Assembly: GCF_013166595.1 (NCBI RefSeq) | Contig: NZ_JABKKG010000008.1 | Span: 96,182 to 160,181, forward strand | DNA length: 64,000 bases | Source: Palleniella intestinalis | Lineage (GTDB): Bacteria > Bacteroidota > Bacteroidia > Bacteroidales > Bacteroidaceae | Direction of reading: 5' to 3' | Shown: positions 50,326 to 60,292 of the stretch, piece by piece | How positions within the stretch are numbered: position 1 is the stretch's first letter | Layout of the letters: the number at the start of each line of letters is the position of its first letter | Position numbers and translations under genes: made by a program | Notes under the pieces: model-generated | Told to the model about the DNA's origin: nothing | Databases searched by the model: none | Seen by the model: the letters and a program-made list of their open reading frames with translations, nothing else

Positions 50326-53300
50326 ACCCTATCACAAGGGCGAATGCCATACAAAGGGTGCAGGAAGGGGATGCCTCTCTGTTGTACATCTCTCCTGAAA
50401 TGCTCCGTTCAAAAACCATTGAGCGGATTCTCATGATGCGCCATGTCGTAAGGTTTGTCATTGACGAAGCTCATTGCTTCTCTTCATGGGGACAGGATTT
50501 CAGGGTTGACTACTTGTATATCGGCACGTTTATCAAGGAATATCAGCGGAAAAAGCATTGTAAAGAACCAATTCCGGTCTCTTGCTTTACGGCTACGGCG
50601 AAGCAGAAGGTGATACAGGACATCTGTGACTATTTCAAGCAGACTCTGAATCTTGACCTGCAACTTTTCGCATCCACCGCTTCAAGGACAAACCTTCAGT
50701 ATTCTGTCATCCATGCTGACAATGATAATGACAAATATCTCAAGCTGAGAGAGCTTGTCGCAAGTTCTGATTGTCCCACAATTGTTTATGTCTCACGCAC
50801 GAAACGCACAAAAGACCTGGCTGCCAAACTGACCCGCGACGGTTACAAAGCATTGCCGTTCAATGGACAGATGGAGGCTGACAAGAAGATTGCCAATCAG
50901 GATGCTTTCATGACCGATAAGGTGCGGATTATTGTGGCGACATCCGCATTCGGTATGGGAGTGGACAAGAAGGATGTCGGGCTTGTAGTCCATTATGACA
51001 TTTCCGACTCTTTGGAGAATTATGTCCAAGAAGCCGGCAGGGCGGGGCGTGACCCAAGCCTTGACGCACGTTGCTATGTGCTTTACAGTGACAATGACTT
51101 GGACAAGCATTTCATACTCCTGAATCAGACAAAGTTGAGTATTAGTGAGATACAGCAAGTATGGAAGGCTGTGAAAGTCCTTACCAAGCAACGCATGAAT
51201 GTCAGTTGCTCGGCACTGGAGATTGCACGTCAGGCAGGTTGGGATGACTCTGTGTCAGATATAGAAACGCGTGTCCGTACGGCATTGGCAGCCTTGGAGC
51301 GAAGCGGATATTTGGTGAGAGGGAACAATGTGCCGCATGTCTATGCCACAGGAATCACGGTGAAGAACATGGACGAAGCACGGAAGCGCATATCTGAATC
51401 AAGACTCTTTGAAAGTGATGAGATAGAGAAATCCGTCAGAATCATCAAGTCCCTGATTACACAAAAGCATATTGCCAAGGCTTTGGACTCGGAAGCTGAG
51501 TCGCGCATAGACTATTTGGCAGACATTCTCGGATTAAGCAAAAGGGATGTCATCTCCGTTGTGGAGAGGATGAGGCAGGAGGGAATACTTGCCGACAGCA
51601 AGGACATCTCTGCCTATCTGCTGGATGCCGGAGATACGGAGCGAAAGTCACGGATGCTTCTTGAACGCTTTGCCAGACTCGAACAATATATCCTTAACAA
51701 CATACCTGAGGAGTCGTTGCGCATTTCATGTAAGCAACTTAATGATGATGCCGTGAATGCCGGTATAGGCACATCTAAAGAGAAAGACATCCGCACATTG
51801 CTATATTTCCTTACTATAAAAGGCTATACACGCAAGAAGGAGGATGCTGCAAACAATATGGAGATAGTGCGCCTTGCCAATTCCGAAGCGACAATAAAGC
51901 GGTTTGAAAAACGTTTGGAGATAAGCCGGTTTGCAATAGAATGGCTGTATGGCATCGCTCTGGAGAGGGAAAAGGACGGTTCTGAGAACAAATCGGTGCA
52001 ATTCTCTGTCATAGAGCTTCTTGACAATATAAAGGAACATTCCTTGTCACTCTTCAATAGTCCGGACGAAGTCCACCTTGAAGACGTTGAAGAGGCACTC
52101 CTCTATTTGTCCAAAATCGGTGCTCTGAAACTGGACGGAGGTTTCCTTGTCCTCTATAATGCAATGAACATCAAGAGGATAAAGGACAATAAAGCTCGTT
52201 ACAAGTTGGATGATTACAGGATGCTCAACGAGTTCTACAAACAGAAAATCCAACAAATTCATATTGTCGGCGAATATGCGAACCTGATGGTAAGGGATTA
52301 TAATGCTGCATTACAGTATGTCAAGGACTATTTCCAGATGGATTACAGGAAATTCGTCTCAAAATACTTCAAAGGGGAAAGAGTAAGCGAGATACAGCGT
52401 AACCTGACACCGCAGAAATATGACCAGCTGTTCGGGCAGTTGTCCAAATGTCAAATGGAGATTATTTCTGACAAAGATTCACGGTGTATCGTCGTAGCGG
52501 CAGGCCCCGGAAGTGGGAAAACACGTGTGCTTGTCCATAAACTTGCCTCCCTGCTGCTTTTGGAGGACGTGAAGCATGAGCAACTCCTCATGCTGACATT
52601 TTCAAGGGCTGCCGCAATGGAATTCAAGCAGAGACTTATTGGATTGATAGGCAACGCCGCCCATTTTGTCGAGATAAAGACATTCCATTCCTATTGCTTT
52701 GACCTTTTAGGACGCATAGGCAATCTTGATGATGCGAAGGATGTAGTTGCGAAAGCTGCTGAGACGATCAGCCAAGGTGAGGTTGAGCCAAACAAGATTG
52801 GCAAGTCGGTGCTTGTCATCGATGAGGCTCAGGACATGAGTGTCGGAGAGTATTCCTTGGTGAAGGCTTTGATGGACAACAACGAGGAAATGCGTGTCAT
52901 TGCTGTCGGCGATGATGACCAAAACATTTACGAGTTCCGTGGTTCTGCATCTGAATATATGTACCGTCTGACCAAAGAGGACGGAAGCAGATTCATTGAG
53001 ATGACAGAGAACTACCGCTGTGCCTTGAAGCCTGTGGACTTTGCCAACTGTTTTCTGAACTCGATAAAGAGCAGGATAAAAAACTCTCCCATTGTCTCTA
53101 TGAGAAAGGAAGAAGGATGGGTGGAGATCACATATCATGATTCAATGTTCATGTATCAGCCACTTGCAGAAAATTTACTGAGTCATAGAACCAATGGAAC
53201 CGTCTGTGTGCTCACTCAGACGAATGAAGAAGCTGTGATAGTGACTGCACTTCTGCGGAAATATGGTGTGAACAGCAAACTGATACAGTCCATGGACGGC

Positions 53301-54113
53301 TTGCGTTTCTTGAATATGGCAGAGGTGAGGTATTTCCTGAAATTCATAGGGAAACGGATAACGACACCACTTATTACGGAAGAATTGTGGGAGGATGCCA
53401 AGAATGCAACCTTTAATGCTTATGGAAGAAGTACAAGTCTGGCATTATTAAGAAATTGCCTGGAGCTGTTTGAGCAAACCAATAAGGCAAAATATTTCAC
53501 TGATTTCAAGGAATTTGTATTTGAATCTGATGTGGAAGACTTTTGTGACATATCAGGTGCAGATGTCGTGGTGTCGACAATACATAAGGCAAAAGGCAGG
53601 GAATTCGATGACGTATATATGCTGGTCTCTGACAGGTATTCAAGAGATGACGGTCTTATGCGAAGGTATTATGTAGGAATGACGCGTGCAAAGAACAGGC
53701 TTTTCATACATACTAACGGCAATTTCTTCAATCATTTGCAGACAGACAAATATATGGTTGATCAGCAACAATATGGCATGCCTGATGAAGTTATTCTGCA
53801 ATTATCCCATAAAGACGTTTTCCTCGGCTTCTTCAAAGCCAGGAAAAAGGAGGTCTTGGCGTTGAGAGGAGGGGATGCTTTGGTCTACAAGGATTTCATG
53901 TTAGCTAGTGCCTCAACAGGAGAGTATGTTGCAAAACTCTCACAAAAGATGCAGAACACAGTTTCGGAATGGGAGCGCAAAGGCTACAATGTGGAATCTG
54001 CCTCTGTGCGGTTCGTTGTGGCTTGGAAACCTAAAGATGCAGGAAAGGATGAGCCGGAGACTGCCGTCCTTTTGGCGGATTTGAAATTGTCACGTGAGAA
54101 TGGACGGGAATAA
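50319..54113 (+). CDS. C-terminal part of the RecQ-UvrD helicase (frameshift continuation)
   Basis: 1264 aa in the -1 frame. RecQ motifs resume at DPITRANAIQRVQEGDASLL, then FVIDEAHCFSSWGQDFRVDY, SCFTATAKQKVI and ENYVQEAGRAGRDPSLDARC. A helical/RQC-like middle (about 330-690) precedes a second helicase of UvrD/PcrA type: Walker A AAGPGSGKTRVLVHKLA near 730, LVIDEAQDMSVGEYSL, VGDDDQNIYEFRGS, STIHKAKGREFDDVYMLVSD and RYYVGMTRAKNRLFIH. With the upstream part the intact protein would be about 1630 aa carrying exonuclease and two helicases, probably for recombination repair or defence. Confidence 0.88.
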   Translation: MLDPITRANAIQRVQEGDASLLYISPEMLRSKTIERILMMRHVVRFVIDEAHCFSSWGQDFRVDYLYIGTFIKEYQRKKHCKEPIPVSCFTATAKQKVIQDICDYFKQTLNLDLQLFASTASRTNLQYSVIHADNDNDKYLKLRELVASSDCPTIVYVSRTKRTKDLAAKLTRDGYKALPFNGQMEADKKIANQDAFMTDKVRIIVATSAFGMGVDKKDVGLVVHYDISDSLENYVQEAGRAGRDPSLDARCYVLYSDNDLDKHFILLNQTKLSISEIQQVWKAVKVLTKQRMNVSCSALEIARQAGWDDSVSDIETRVRTALAALERSGYLVRGNNVPHVYATGITVKNMDEARKRISESRLFESDEIEKSVRIIKSLITQKHIAKALDSEAESRIDYLADILGLSKRDVISVVERMRQEGILADSKDISAYLLDAGDTERKSRMLLERFARLEQYILNNIPEESLRISCKQLNDDAVNAGIGTSKEKDIRTLLYFLTIKGYTRKKEDAANNMEIVRLANSEATIKRFEKRLEISRFAIEWLYGIALEREKDGSENKSVQFSVIELLDNIKEHSLSLFNSPDEVHLEDVEEALLYLSKIGALKLDGGFLVLYNAMNIKRIKDNKARYKLDDYRMLNEFYKQKIQQIHIVGEYANLMVRDYNAALQYVKDYFQMDYRKFVSKYFKGERVSEIQRNLTPQKYDQLFGQLSKCQMEIISDKDSRCIVVAAGPGSGKTRVLVHKLASLLLLEDVKHEQLLMLTFSRAAAMEFKQRLIGLIGNAAHFVEIKTFHSYCFDLLGRIGNLDDAKDVVAKAAETISQGEVEPNKIGKSVLVIDEAQDMSVGEYSLVKALMDNNEEMRVIAVGDDDQNIYEFRGSASEYMYRLTKEDGSRFIEMTENYRCALKPVDFANCFLNSIKSRIKNSPIVSMRKEEGWVEITYHDSMFMYQPLAENLLSHRTNGTVCVLTQTNEEAVIVTALLRKYGVNSKLIQSMDGLRFLNMAEVRYFLKFIGKRITTPLITEELWEDAKNATFNAYGRSTSLALLRNCLELFEQTNKAKYFTDFKEFVFESDVEDFCDISGADVVVSTIHKAKGREFDDVYMLVSDRYSRDDGLMRRYYVGMTRAKNRLFIHTNGNFFNHLQTDKYMVDQQQYGMPDEVILQLSHKDVFLGFFKARKKEVLALRGGDALVYKDFMLASASTGEYVAKLSQKMQNTVSEWERKGYNVESASVRFVVAWKPKDAGKDEPETAVLLADLKLSRENGRE

Positions 54114-54142
54114 TAAAGGAAACAATTGAGAAACAAAAGAAG

Positions 54143-55024
54143 ATGCGAGACATTTGGAATCCATGGCATGGTTGCATAAGGAAGAGCGAAGGGTGCGCAC
54201 ATTGCTACATGTATGCCATTGACGGCTATCGCGGACATGACGGCAGCGAAATCTATCGCACGAAGCAAGGCTTCGGCTATCCTGTCCAAAGGGACAGGAA
54301 TGGGGCTTACAAGGTGCGAAGCGGTGAGATGCTGCGTGTCTGCATGACCTCTGATTTCTTCCTTAAAGAGGCGGATGCGTGGCGTGGGGAAGCATGGAGC
54401 ATCATCCGCCGGCGTCCTGACGTGGTGTTCTTCCTATTGACGAAACGCCCGGAGCGTGTGGACGGCTGCCTGCCGCATGATTGGGGCGAGGGATGGGAGA
54501 ATGTTTTCTTCAACGTCACCTGCGAGAACCAGCTCCGCGCCGATGAGCGAATACCCATCCTCCACCGCCTGCCGTTCAAGCATAAGGGCATCATGTGCGC
54601 CCCGCTGATAGGCAGGATTGACATAGCGGACTATCTGCATGAAGGGCAGATAGAGCAAGTGCTGTGCGGCGGCGAGAACTACGAAGGCTCGCGCCCCTGC
54701 CATTACGAGTGGGTGGAACTGCTGAGCCGCCAATGCCGCAACGCAAATGTCTCTTTTGTCTTCTGTGGCACAGGCAGCCGTTTTGTCAAAGACGGCAAAA
54801 CCTACAACATCCCTCGTGGCAGGCAGTCGGAGCAAGCCTTCCGTTCCGGTCTGTCGTTTGAGGGCAAGCCCTTGCGCTTTGACCTGCGCGACCCTTTAGG
54901 TTTTGCCATTCCGCAGCAGGACGGCCATAGCCCACAATTCGCGAATCCCCGTTGCATCACCTGTGGAATGCACCTTGTCTGCAACGGATGTTCCGGTTGC
55001 GGGCGCTGCAAGAGTGATGAATAA
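54143..55024 (+). CDS. DUF5131 (phage Gp37/Gp68-like) Cys-rich protein
   Basis: A 293-aa protein: RDIWNPWHGCIRKSEGCAHC carries a CxxxSEGCxxCY-type Cys cluster, then LTKRPERVDGCLP, WENVFFNVTCENQLRADERI and VLCGGENYEGSRPCHYEWVE. The tail adds six Cys (RCITCGMHLVCNGCSGCGRC), suggesting a second metal site. DUF5131 is distantly like radical-SAM folds and is found in phages and accessory regions. It follows the RecQ-UvrD gene after 29 nt, so the two may form one unit. Function unknown. Confidence 0.8.
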   Translation: MRDIWNPWHGCIRKSEGCAHCYMYAIDGYRGHDGSEIYRTKQGFGYPVQRDRNGAYKVRSGEMLRVCMTSDFFLKEADAWRGEAWSIIRRRPDVVFFLLTKRPERVDGCLPHDWGEGWENVFFNVTCENQLRADERIPILHRLPFKHKGIMCAPLIGRIDIADYLHEGQIEQVLCGGENYEGSRPCHYEWVELLSRQCRNANVSFVFCGTGSRFVKDGKTYNIPRGRQSEQAFRSGLSFEGKPLRFDLRDPLGFAIPQQDGHSPQFANPRCITCGMHLVCNGCSGCGRCKSDE

Positions 55025-55118
55025 CGGATGTTTATGCCAATGCAGGTATTTTAATTAATGGTATACCGTGAAGGAGTTGCATGAATATCAGGTTGGCGTT
55101 GTTGCCTGACAAGAGTTG

Positions 55119-55898
55119 TCACAGCCTTGCCGTCACAGGGTTTTTGACACCCTTCATGGTTTTGAGGAAAGCCTTGGCACTGCCGAAATTGAGGTGGAGG
55201 TCAAGGCGTATGGGGACATGGTTCTTGTCGTCGGTGACGAAGAAGCGGACAATCTCCTTCTCCTTCTTGCCTTCAGGCTCGATGTAGGCGAGTTGCAGGC
55301 AGTTGTATTTTGCGCCGTCCTCTGCCTTGACGGTCTTGTTTCCGAGGTACTTTATCTTGGCGTTCTTCACCCCGCCGCCGTCAGCTATGGGGAAGACGAT
55401 GGTGTGTCCCTTTTTCCAGCCGTTGGTGTTGTAGTTGCGCGCTTTGAGGAAGATGGCGAGCATGTCGTAGACAGGCTTCTGGAAGCGGTGTTCCTGCTGC
55501 AGGCGTTCTCCGCGTGAGGTCAGTTCCTTCATTATCACATTCACGCCGTTGTCGTAGTTGTAGAATAGTTCGTCGACATAATACCTCTTCCCTTCGCTTG
55601 CCCCTTTGCGGTAGTAGAGCGGCAGGCATTCGGGAGTGGTGTAGCAGAGGAGTGTGTCGCGCATACGGAAGTAGCGGTCAATCTTTTGGCTGCTGCGTGT
55701 CGTTAGGGAGCATCGGAACGCCTTTTTCCCTTTGTATTCGCGCTCTTGGATTGTCATTGTTGCCGTTCCGGCGTTGAGCCATACAAACTGCCAGTTGAAA
55801 TACATCTTGTACTCCAAGGTATCTCCTCCTTGGAATGCCTGTGCATTGCCGAACAATGAGTACAGGAGGGTGATGATTATGAGAACTGATTTTTTCAT
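55119..55898 (-). CDS. DUF3108 secreted protein
   Basis: A 259-aa protein from ATG 55898 with signal peptide MKKSVLIIITLLYSLFGNAQ; the frame extends 29 codons upstream into the previous gene. The mature region matches DUF3108: LEYKMYFNWQFVWLNAGTAT, MRDTLLCYTTPECLPLYYRK, PVYDMLAIFLKARNYNTNGW and FFVTDDKNHVPIRLDLHLNF. DUF3108 is a predicted periplasmic beta-rich protein without a known function. Its start ATG overlaps the preceding stop (shared 4 nt with the C1 peptidase gene), so translation is coupled. Confidence 0.85.
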   Translation of the reverse strand: MKKSVLIIITLLYSLFGNAQAFQGGDTLEYKMYFNWQFVWLNAGTATMTIQEREYKGKKAFRCSLTTRSSQKIDRYFRMRDTLLCYTTPECLPLYYRKGASEGKRYYVDELFYNYDNGVNVIMKELTSRGERLQQEHRFQKPVYDMLAIFLKARNYNTNGWKKGHTIVFPIADGGGVKNAKIKYLGNKTVKAEDGAKYNCLQLAYIEPEGKKEKEIVRFFVTDDKNHVPIRLDLHLNFGSAKAFLKTMKGVKNPVTARL

Positions 55899-56938
55899 TT
55901 TCGTAGCATTATCATTATTGTGTATAGTGCGAATTGCCGTTCTGTCATTACGGCAAAGCCCTTGTTGCCAAAATCTTCTCCCCATGAGTTCTTGAGGATG
56001 AACAGGCGTTGCCCGTCCTTTGTGTGTCCCATGCCGATGATTGCCATGGCGTGGTCGTCCGTAAGTCGGTGGCTTTCAAACAGCCGCTGGCGTTTCTTTT
56101 GCAATGAGGCGGTGTCGTTTGGCGTGACGTTCCGTGAGTTTCCTTTACCCTTGCCGTTGTCATCCATGAAGGTCATGCACCCTTCCCATGCCACGGGATG
56201 TCCGTGCTTCAGGCTTTCGATGGTCATGCGGAGCAGTTCGCCTATTGGCACGTTCATGGCTTCATGTCCCTGCCTGTTGTCGGGAACCTCTACGGCGAAA
56301 GGGCGGTGGAAGGGGTGGTGGGTGAATGATGTGTAAGCCCTCCAGTCGCCGGGAAGGCAGAGGCTGTGGGCGAACTCTAACGGAGTGTACTCCATTCCGA
56401 GCATGAAGACATTGCGCGGAGTAGGTCCGAGGGAATCGTCAAGCGAACTTTCAACGGTCTCTTGAAGGCTTTCGATCCCTTTGCTATTATTGGCGAAAAT
56501 CCTTGCCATGCGGTCAATGCGACGCGCTTCGGCATGTGAGGCAGCACCGGAAGTGCTTGGGTAAGCGTCCCATGCCACTATGCCGTAGGTCTCAAGCAGG
56601 CGCATTGCTTCGGGGAGCGTGCCTCGCAATGAGATTTCCGTCCCTTTGAGGTAAGTCGCTACAGCCTGTTCCTCAAGGCTTTTCCTTGCCAGCCACTGTG
56701 GAGAAAGGTGCACGGAGTCCCCTTGTGCAAGGCGGTCGGTCTCGATTGTGGCAAGCATGGCATAAATCCAGCATAAGTCTGTGGCTCCCTGATCCTTGAC
56801 CGGTGTGGTGGGAAGGATGATGTCTTTGCTTAACGAGGCGTGGATTTGGCTGTTGTCTCCCATATACGAAGAACACTCGCTCCTGCCGCAGGAGGCAAGA
56901 ACGAGTGTTGACAATATGTAGAGACATATTCTTTTCAT
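55895..56938 (-). CDS. Papain-like (C1) peptidase lipoprotein
   Basis: A 347-aa protein with a lipoprotein signal (ILSTLVLASCGRS, lipid Cys 17). The catalytic set of C1 peptidases is intact: Gln 50 and Cys 56 in PVKDQGATDLCWIYAMLATI, His in LTDDHAMAIIGMGHT, Asn in FILKNSWGEDFGNKGFAV. The arrangement resembles bleomycin-hydrolase/aminopeptidase C-like enzymes of Bacteroidota. It is anchored in the envelope and coupled to the DUF3108 gene. A 9-bp-period array separates it from the upstream CoA-transferase gene. Confidence 0.88.
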   Translation of the reverse strand: MKRICLYILSTLVLASCGRSECSSYMGDNSQIHASLSKDIILPTTPVKDQGATDLCWIYAMLATIETDRLAQGDSVHLSPQWLARKSLEEQAVATYLKGTEISLRGTLPEAMRLLETYGIVAWDAYPSTSGAASHAEARRIDRMARIFANNSKGIESLQETVESSLDDSLGPTPRNVFMLGMEYTPLEFAHSLCLPGDWRAYTSFTHHPFHRPFAVEVPDNRQGHEAMNVPIGELLRMTIESLKHGHPVAWEGCMTFMDDNGKGKGNSRNVTPNDTASLQKKRQRLFESHRLTDDHAMAIIGMGHTKDGQRLFILKNSWGEDFGNKGFAVMTERQFALYTIMIMLRK

Positions 56939-56957
56939 TGGGTCATGTTGTGAGGTT

Positions 56958-57062
56958 GGTCAGCAATGCCGGTATTGACAGTTGTGCCGGTACTGACGGT
57001 GTTTTGCCAATATTGTCAGTTATGCCATTATTGACACTATTATCATTACTGTCATACTGATA
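56958..57062. repeat. 9-bp-period TGNCA array, CoA transferase-peptidase gap
   Basis: TGCCG 56967, TGACA 56976, TGCCG 56985, TGACG 56994, then from 57005 with an 11-bp step TGCCA, TGTCA 57014, TGCCA 57023, TGACA 57032, TATCA 57041, TGTCA 57050 and TACTGA 57058-57063. More diverged than the others, but in phase. Confidence 0.78.
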
Positions 57063-57082
57063 AAGAAAGCCTCCTAAAAACC

Positions 57083-58588
57083 TTATTTCATGTACTCCGC
57101 AAAGTCAGTGAGGTGCATGTCACCCTTACGCTGCAGAGTGTCGTGCATTGCGAATGCAGCAGGCAGATTGTGGTGAGTCTGTCCGCCACAAGCAATCTTC
57201 AGGTATTCGCGGAGCAGTGGGCGGTAGTCCGGATGAGCACAGTTCTCGATGATTTCATGTGCGCGCTGCATAGGCGACTTTCCACGGAGGTCAGCCACAC
57301 CCTGCTCTGTCACGATGACATTCACGTCATGCTCCGTGTGGTCGAGGTGAGAGCAGAACGGCACAATGGCAGAGATTACGCCGCCTTTTGCCGTAGATGC
57401 GCAGGTGAAGATTGAGATATAGGCGTTGCGCTCGAAGTCGCCTGAGCCACCGATACCGTTCATCATCTTTGTTCCGGAGATATGTGTGGAATTAGCATTG
57501 CCGAAGATGTCCACCTCGATGGCTGTGTTTATGGCGATGACTCCCAGTCGGCGGATAACCTCCGGTGAGTTGCTTATCTCTGAAGGGCGGAGTACAAGGT
57601 GCTGCTTGAGGAAATCAAGGTTGTCATAAACCTGCTTCAGGCACTCGTTTGTGACAGAGAGAGAGCATGTTGAGGCCTCCTTCACGCGTCCTTCGAGAAG
57701 CATTGGGACGATGGCATCCTGCAGAACCTCTGTGTAGATGTTGAAGTTCGGGACGGCAGGGTCTTGTCCGAGGGCAGCAAGAATGGCGTTGGCTGTTGTG
57801 CCCACACCTGACTGCAGAGGGAGGAACTCCGGCGGAATGATGCCGCGCTTCATGTCGTTCACAAGGAACTGCGCCACGTTGCGTCCGATTTGCGTTGTCA
57901 CAGGATCCTCGCCCTTGAATCCGCGCGCCTCGTCAGGGATGTTGCATTCCACCACACCGACAATCTTCTTGGCATCGATTTCGACATAAGTCTTGCCGAC
58001 ACGGTCAGTGACATTCTTAATCATGATAGGCTCGCGGTAAGGCGGGTCGAGAGGCTCGTAGACATCATGGAGCAGACCTGCCTCCGGATGGTGGAAGGAG
58101 TTGAGTTCCAGAATAACCTTGTCGGCAAGGCGTGCCACTGTCGGTGAGATGCCTCCTGCCGATGTGAGATAAGCCTTGCAGACATCCTCGCCCTCCTCAA
58201 TGGCGCAGACCTCGAGGATAGCGATGTCCACATTGCCCATGAATCCGTAGCGCACCTCCTGTGCCATGTGGCTGAGGTGTATGTCGTTGTAGCGTATTTC
58301 ACCACAGTTCACACACTTGCGGAACTCGCTGTTGGTGGTGTATGGTGCACGGTAGCCTATCGCTTTGGCAAGAGAGAGCACACCGTCGGTGCTCTGTCCT
58401 GTGGAAGCTCCTGTGAAAAGGTTTACCTTGAACTCGCGTCCTGCGGCATGCTCTGCCTCGGCAATGGCGGCAAGCTCTTTCGTGACAGCCTTCGGAGCGC
58501 CTGCCGGAGTGAAGCCGGAGAGTCCCAGTGTGTCACCATTCTTGATGATTTGTGCTGCCTCTAAGGCAGTAAGTCTTGTATAAGCCAT
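57083..58588 (-). CDS. Acetyl-CoA hydrolase/transferase family protein (succinate:acetate CoA-transferase-like)
   Basis: A 501-aa class I CoA transferase from ATG 58588 (MAYTRLTALEAAQI); 13 upstream codons are a leader artefact. Motifs: LGLSGFTPAGAPKAVTKELA, GASTGQSTDG, VIALLEV-like VDIAILEVCAIEEGEDVC, TAIEVDIFGNANSTHISGTK containing the catalytic Glu, GIGGSGDFERNAYISIFTCA and VTEQGVADLRGKSPMQRA. Such enzymes exchange CoA between succinate or propionate and acetate, important in acetate/propionate fermentation of Prevotella-like bacteria. Its promoter is divergent from cysS. Confidence 0.92.
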   Translation of the reverse strand: MAYTRLTALEAAQIIKNGDTLGLSGFTPAGAPKAVTKELAAIAEAEHAAGREFKVNLFTGASTGQSTDGVLSLAKAIGYRAPYTTNSEFRKCVNCGEIRYNDIHLSHMAQEVRYGFMGNVDIAILEVCAIEEGEDVCKAYLTSAGGISPTVARLADKVILELNSFHHPEAGLLHDVYEPLDPPYREPIMIKNVTDRVGKTYVEIDAKKIVGVVECNIPDEARGFKGEDPVTTQIGRNVAQFLVNDMKRGIIPPEFLPLQSGVGTTANAILAALGQDPAVPNFNIYTEVLQDAIVPMLLEGRVKEASTCSLSVTNECLKQVYDNLDFLKQHLVLRPSEISNSPEVIRRLGVIAINTAIEVDIFGNANSTHISGTKMMNGIGGSGDFERNAYISIFTCASTAKGGVISAIVPFCSHLDHTEHDVNVIVTEQGVADLRGKSPMQRAHEIIENCAHPDYRPLLREYLKIACGGQTHHNLPAAFAMHDTLQRKGDMHLTDFAEYMK

Positions 58589-58621
58589 GTCTTTATAATG
58601 ATGCGTTATGTTTGAATTTTT

Positions 58622-58687
58622 GTGCAAAGTTACACATTTTTTTTACAATCTATGAACTTTTTACAGAGAAATTATGTAACTTTGCAC
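58622..58687. promoter_or_regulatory. Symmetric divergent promoter pair (12-bp inverted repeat)
   Basis: GTGCAAAGTTAC (58622-58633) is perfectly inverted as GTAACTTTGCAC (58676-58687). Each arm contains TAACTTTG reading outward: the left drives the CoA transferase, the right drives cysS. The gap of 42 bp places the two polymerases back to back, so a common regulator is possible. Confidence 0.65.
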
Positions 58688-58799
58688 TTAATATAATATA
58701 AACAGAAGTGACTGTCATGTCAGCCGTTGTTGCAGGAAAGCACTGCAAAGGCTGCGTGACAAGCCGCGTTTTACAGCAAGAAACAACAACTATCATACA

Positions 58800-60287
58800 A
58801 TGAAACAGACTCTTCTCATTTACAATACGCTCCACAGGCAGAAGGAACGCTTCGAGCCGCTCCATGCCCCGAATGTGGGAATGTATGTCTGCGGACCTAC
58901 AGTCTACGGCGATGCGCATCTCGGGCATGCACGTCCGGCGATAACCTTCGACATCCTTTTCCGCTACCTGAAGCACCTTGGCTATAAGGTGCGCTATGTC
59001 CGCAACATCACGGATGTGGGACATCTTGAGCATGATGCTGACGAGGGCGAGGACAAGATTGCGAAAAAAGCGCGCCTTGAACAGCTTGAGCCGATGGAGA
59101 TTGCGCAATACTATACACGCCGTTTCAATTCGGCAATGGAGAAACTCAACGTGCTTCCGCCGTCCATCGAGCCGCATGCGACAGGGCATATCATCGAGCA
59201 GCAGCAGCTTGTGCAGCAGATTCTCGACAACGGATATGCGTATGTCAGCAACGGCTCCGTGTACTTTGACATCGAGAAGTACAACAAGGATTTCAAGTAT
59301 GGCATACTCTCAGGCCGCTCTCTCGAGAACGTGAAGGACGCGAGCCGTGAGAATCTCGGCGGCGTAGGTGAGAAAAAGAACCAGGCTGACTTCGCCCTTT
59401 GGAAGAAGGCGCAGCCTGAACACATCATGCGTTGGCCTTCTCCATGGTCTGACGGCTTCCCGGGCTGGCACTGCGAGTGCACCGCCATGGGAAGGAAATA
59501 TCTCGGTGACGAGTTTGACATACACGGAGGCGGCATGGACCTCGTGTTCCCTCACCATGAGTGTGAGATAGCTCAGGCGCAGGCTTCCATGGGACATTCT
59601 GCGGTGAAGTACTGGATGCACAACAACATGATTACCATAAACGGCAAGAAGATGGGAAAGTCGTACAACAATTTCATCACGCTTGACCAGTTCTTCACAG
59701 GCAATCATGAGCTTCTCTCACAGCCTTTCGCACCGCTGACGATACGTTTCTTCATCCTCTCCGCACACTATCGCGGCACTGTGGACTTCTCCAACGACGC
59801 ACTGATAGCGGCAGAGAAGGGTCTTGAGCGTCTGCAGGCGGGTCTGAAGGACCTTATGCGCATACAGCCTGCAAAGGGCTCACAGCCTGAAATCCAGAAG
59901 TTTGTGGCAGAGCTTCCGCAGCGACTTTATGACGCGATGAACGACGACATGCAGACTCCGGAGGTCATTTCTCTCCTCTTCGAGGCATGCCGACAGGTGA
60001 ACATCCTTGTCGACCGCAAGGCGAAAATCTCCGCTGACGACCTGCAGAAGCTCTCCGAGACAATGCACCTGTGGATAGAGGAGCTTCTCGGACTGAAGCC
60101 TGCCGACGGCAGTGCCGACCCTGCAAAGGAGAAAGCGTTCGGAAAAGCCGTGGACATGGTGCTCGAAATGCGTGCCAAGGCCAAGGCTGAGAAGGACTGG
60201 GCGACATCCGACCGCCTTCGCGATGAGCTCCAAGAGGCGGGATTTGTCATCAAGGACACTGCTGACGGCGCTGTTTGGTCGATATAA
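58800..60287 (+). CDS. cysS: Cysteinyl-tRNA synthetase
   Basis: A 495-aa class I synthetase. [20 protein letters not shown] holds the zinc-ligand Cys and the HLGH signature; [31 protein letters not shown] and [20 protein letters not shown] follow, and [17 protein letters not shown] is the KMSKS loop near residue 283. The C-terminal anticodon-binding part ends [11 protein letters not shown]. Length is normal. It is followed by a 9-bp-period array and the hexuronate genes. Confidence 0.97.
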   Translation: MKQTLLIYNTLHRQKERFEPLHAPNVGMYVCGPTVYGDAHLGHARPAITFDILFRYLKHLGYKVRYVRNITDVGHLEHDADEGEDKIAKKARLEQLEPMEIAQYYTRRFNSAMEKLNVLPPSIEPHATGHIIEQQQLVQQILDNGYAYVSNGSVYFDIEKYNKDFKYGILSGRSLENVKDASRENLGGVGEKKNQADFALWKKAQPEHIMRWPSPWSDGFPGWHCECTAMGRKYLGDEFDIHGGGMDLVFPHHECEIAQAQASMGHSAVKYWMHNNMITINGKKMGKSYNNFITLDQFFTGNHELLSQPFAPLTIRFFILSAHYRGTVDFSNDALIAAEKGLERLQAGLKDLMRIQPAKGSQPEIQKFVAELPQRLYDAMNDDMQTPEVISLLFEACRQVNILVDRKAKISADDLQKLSETMHLWIEELLGLKPADGSADPAKEKAFGKAVDMVLEMRAKAKAEKDWATSDRLRDELQEAGFVIKDTADGAVWSI

Positions 60288-60292
60288 AGATT

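Noticed and set aside
50310..50330. Programmed -1 ribosomal frameshift in the RecQ-UvrD gene
   Set aside because: No X-XXY-YYZ slippery heptamer is in the right frame and no clear downstream hairpin is visible; a one-base loss in an A run explains the break more simply.
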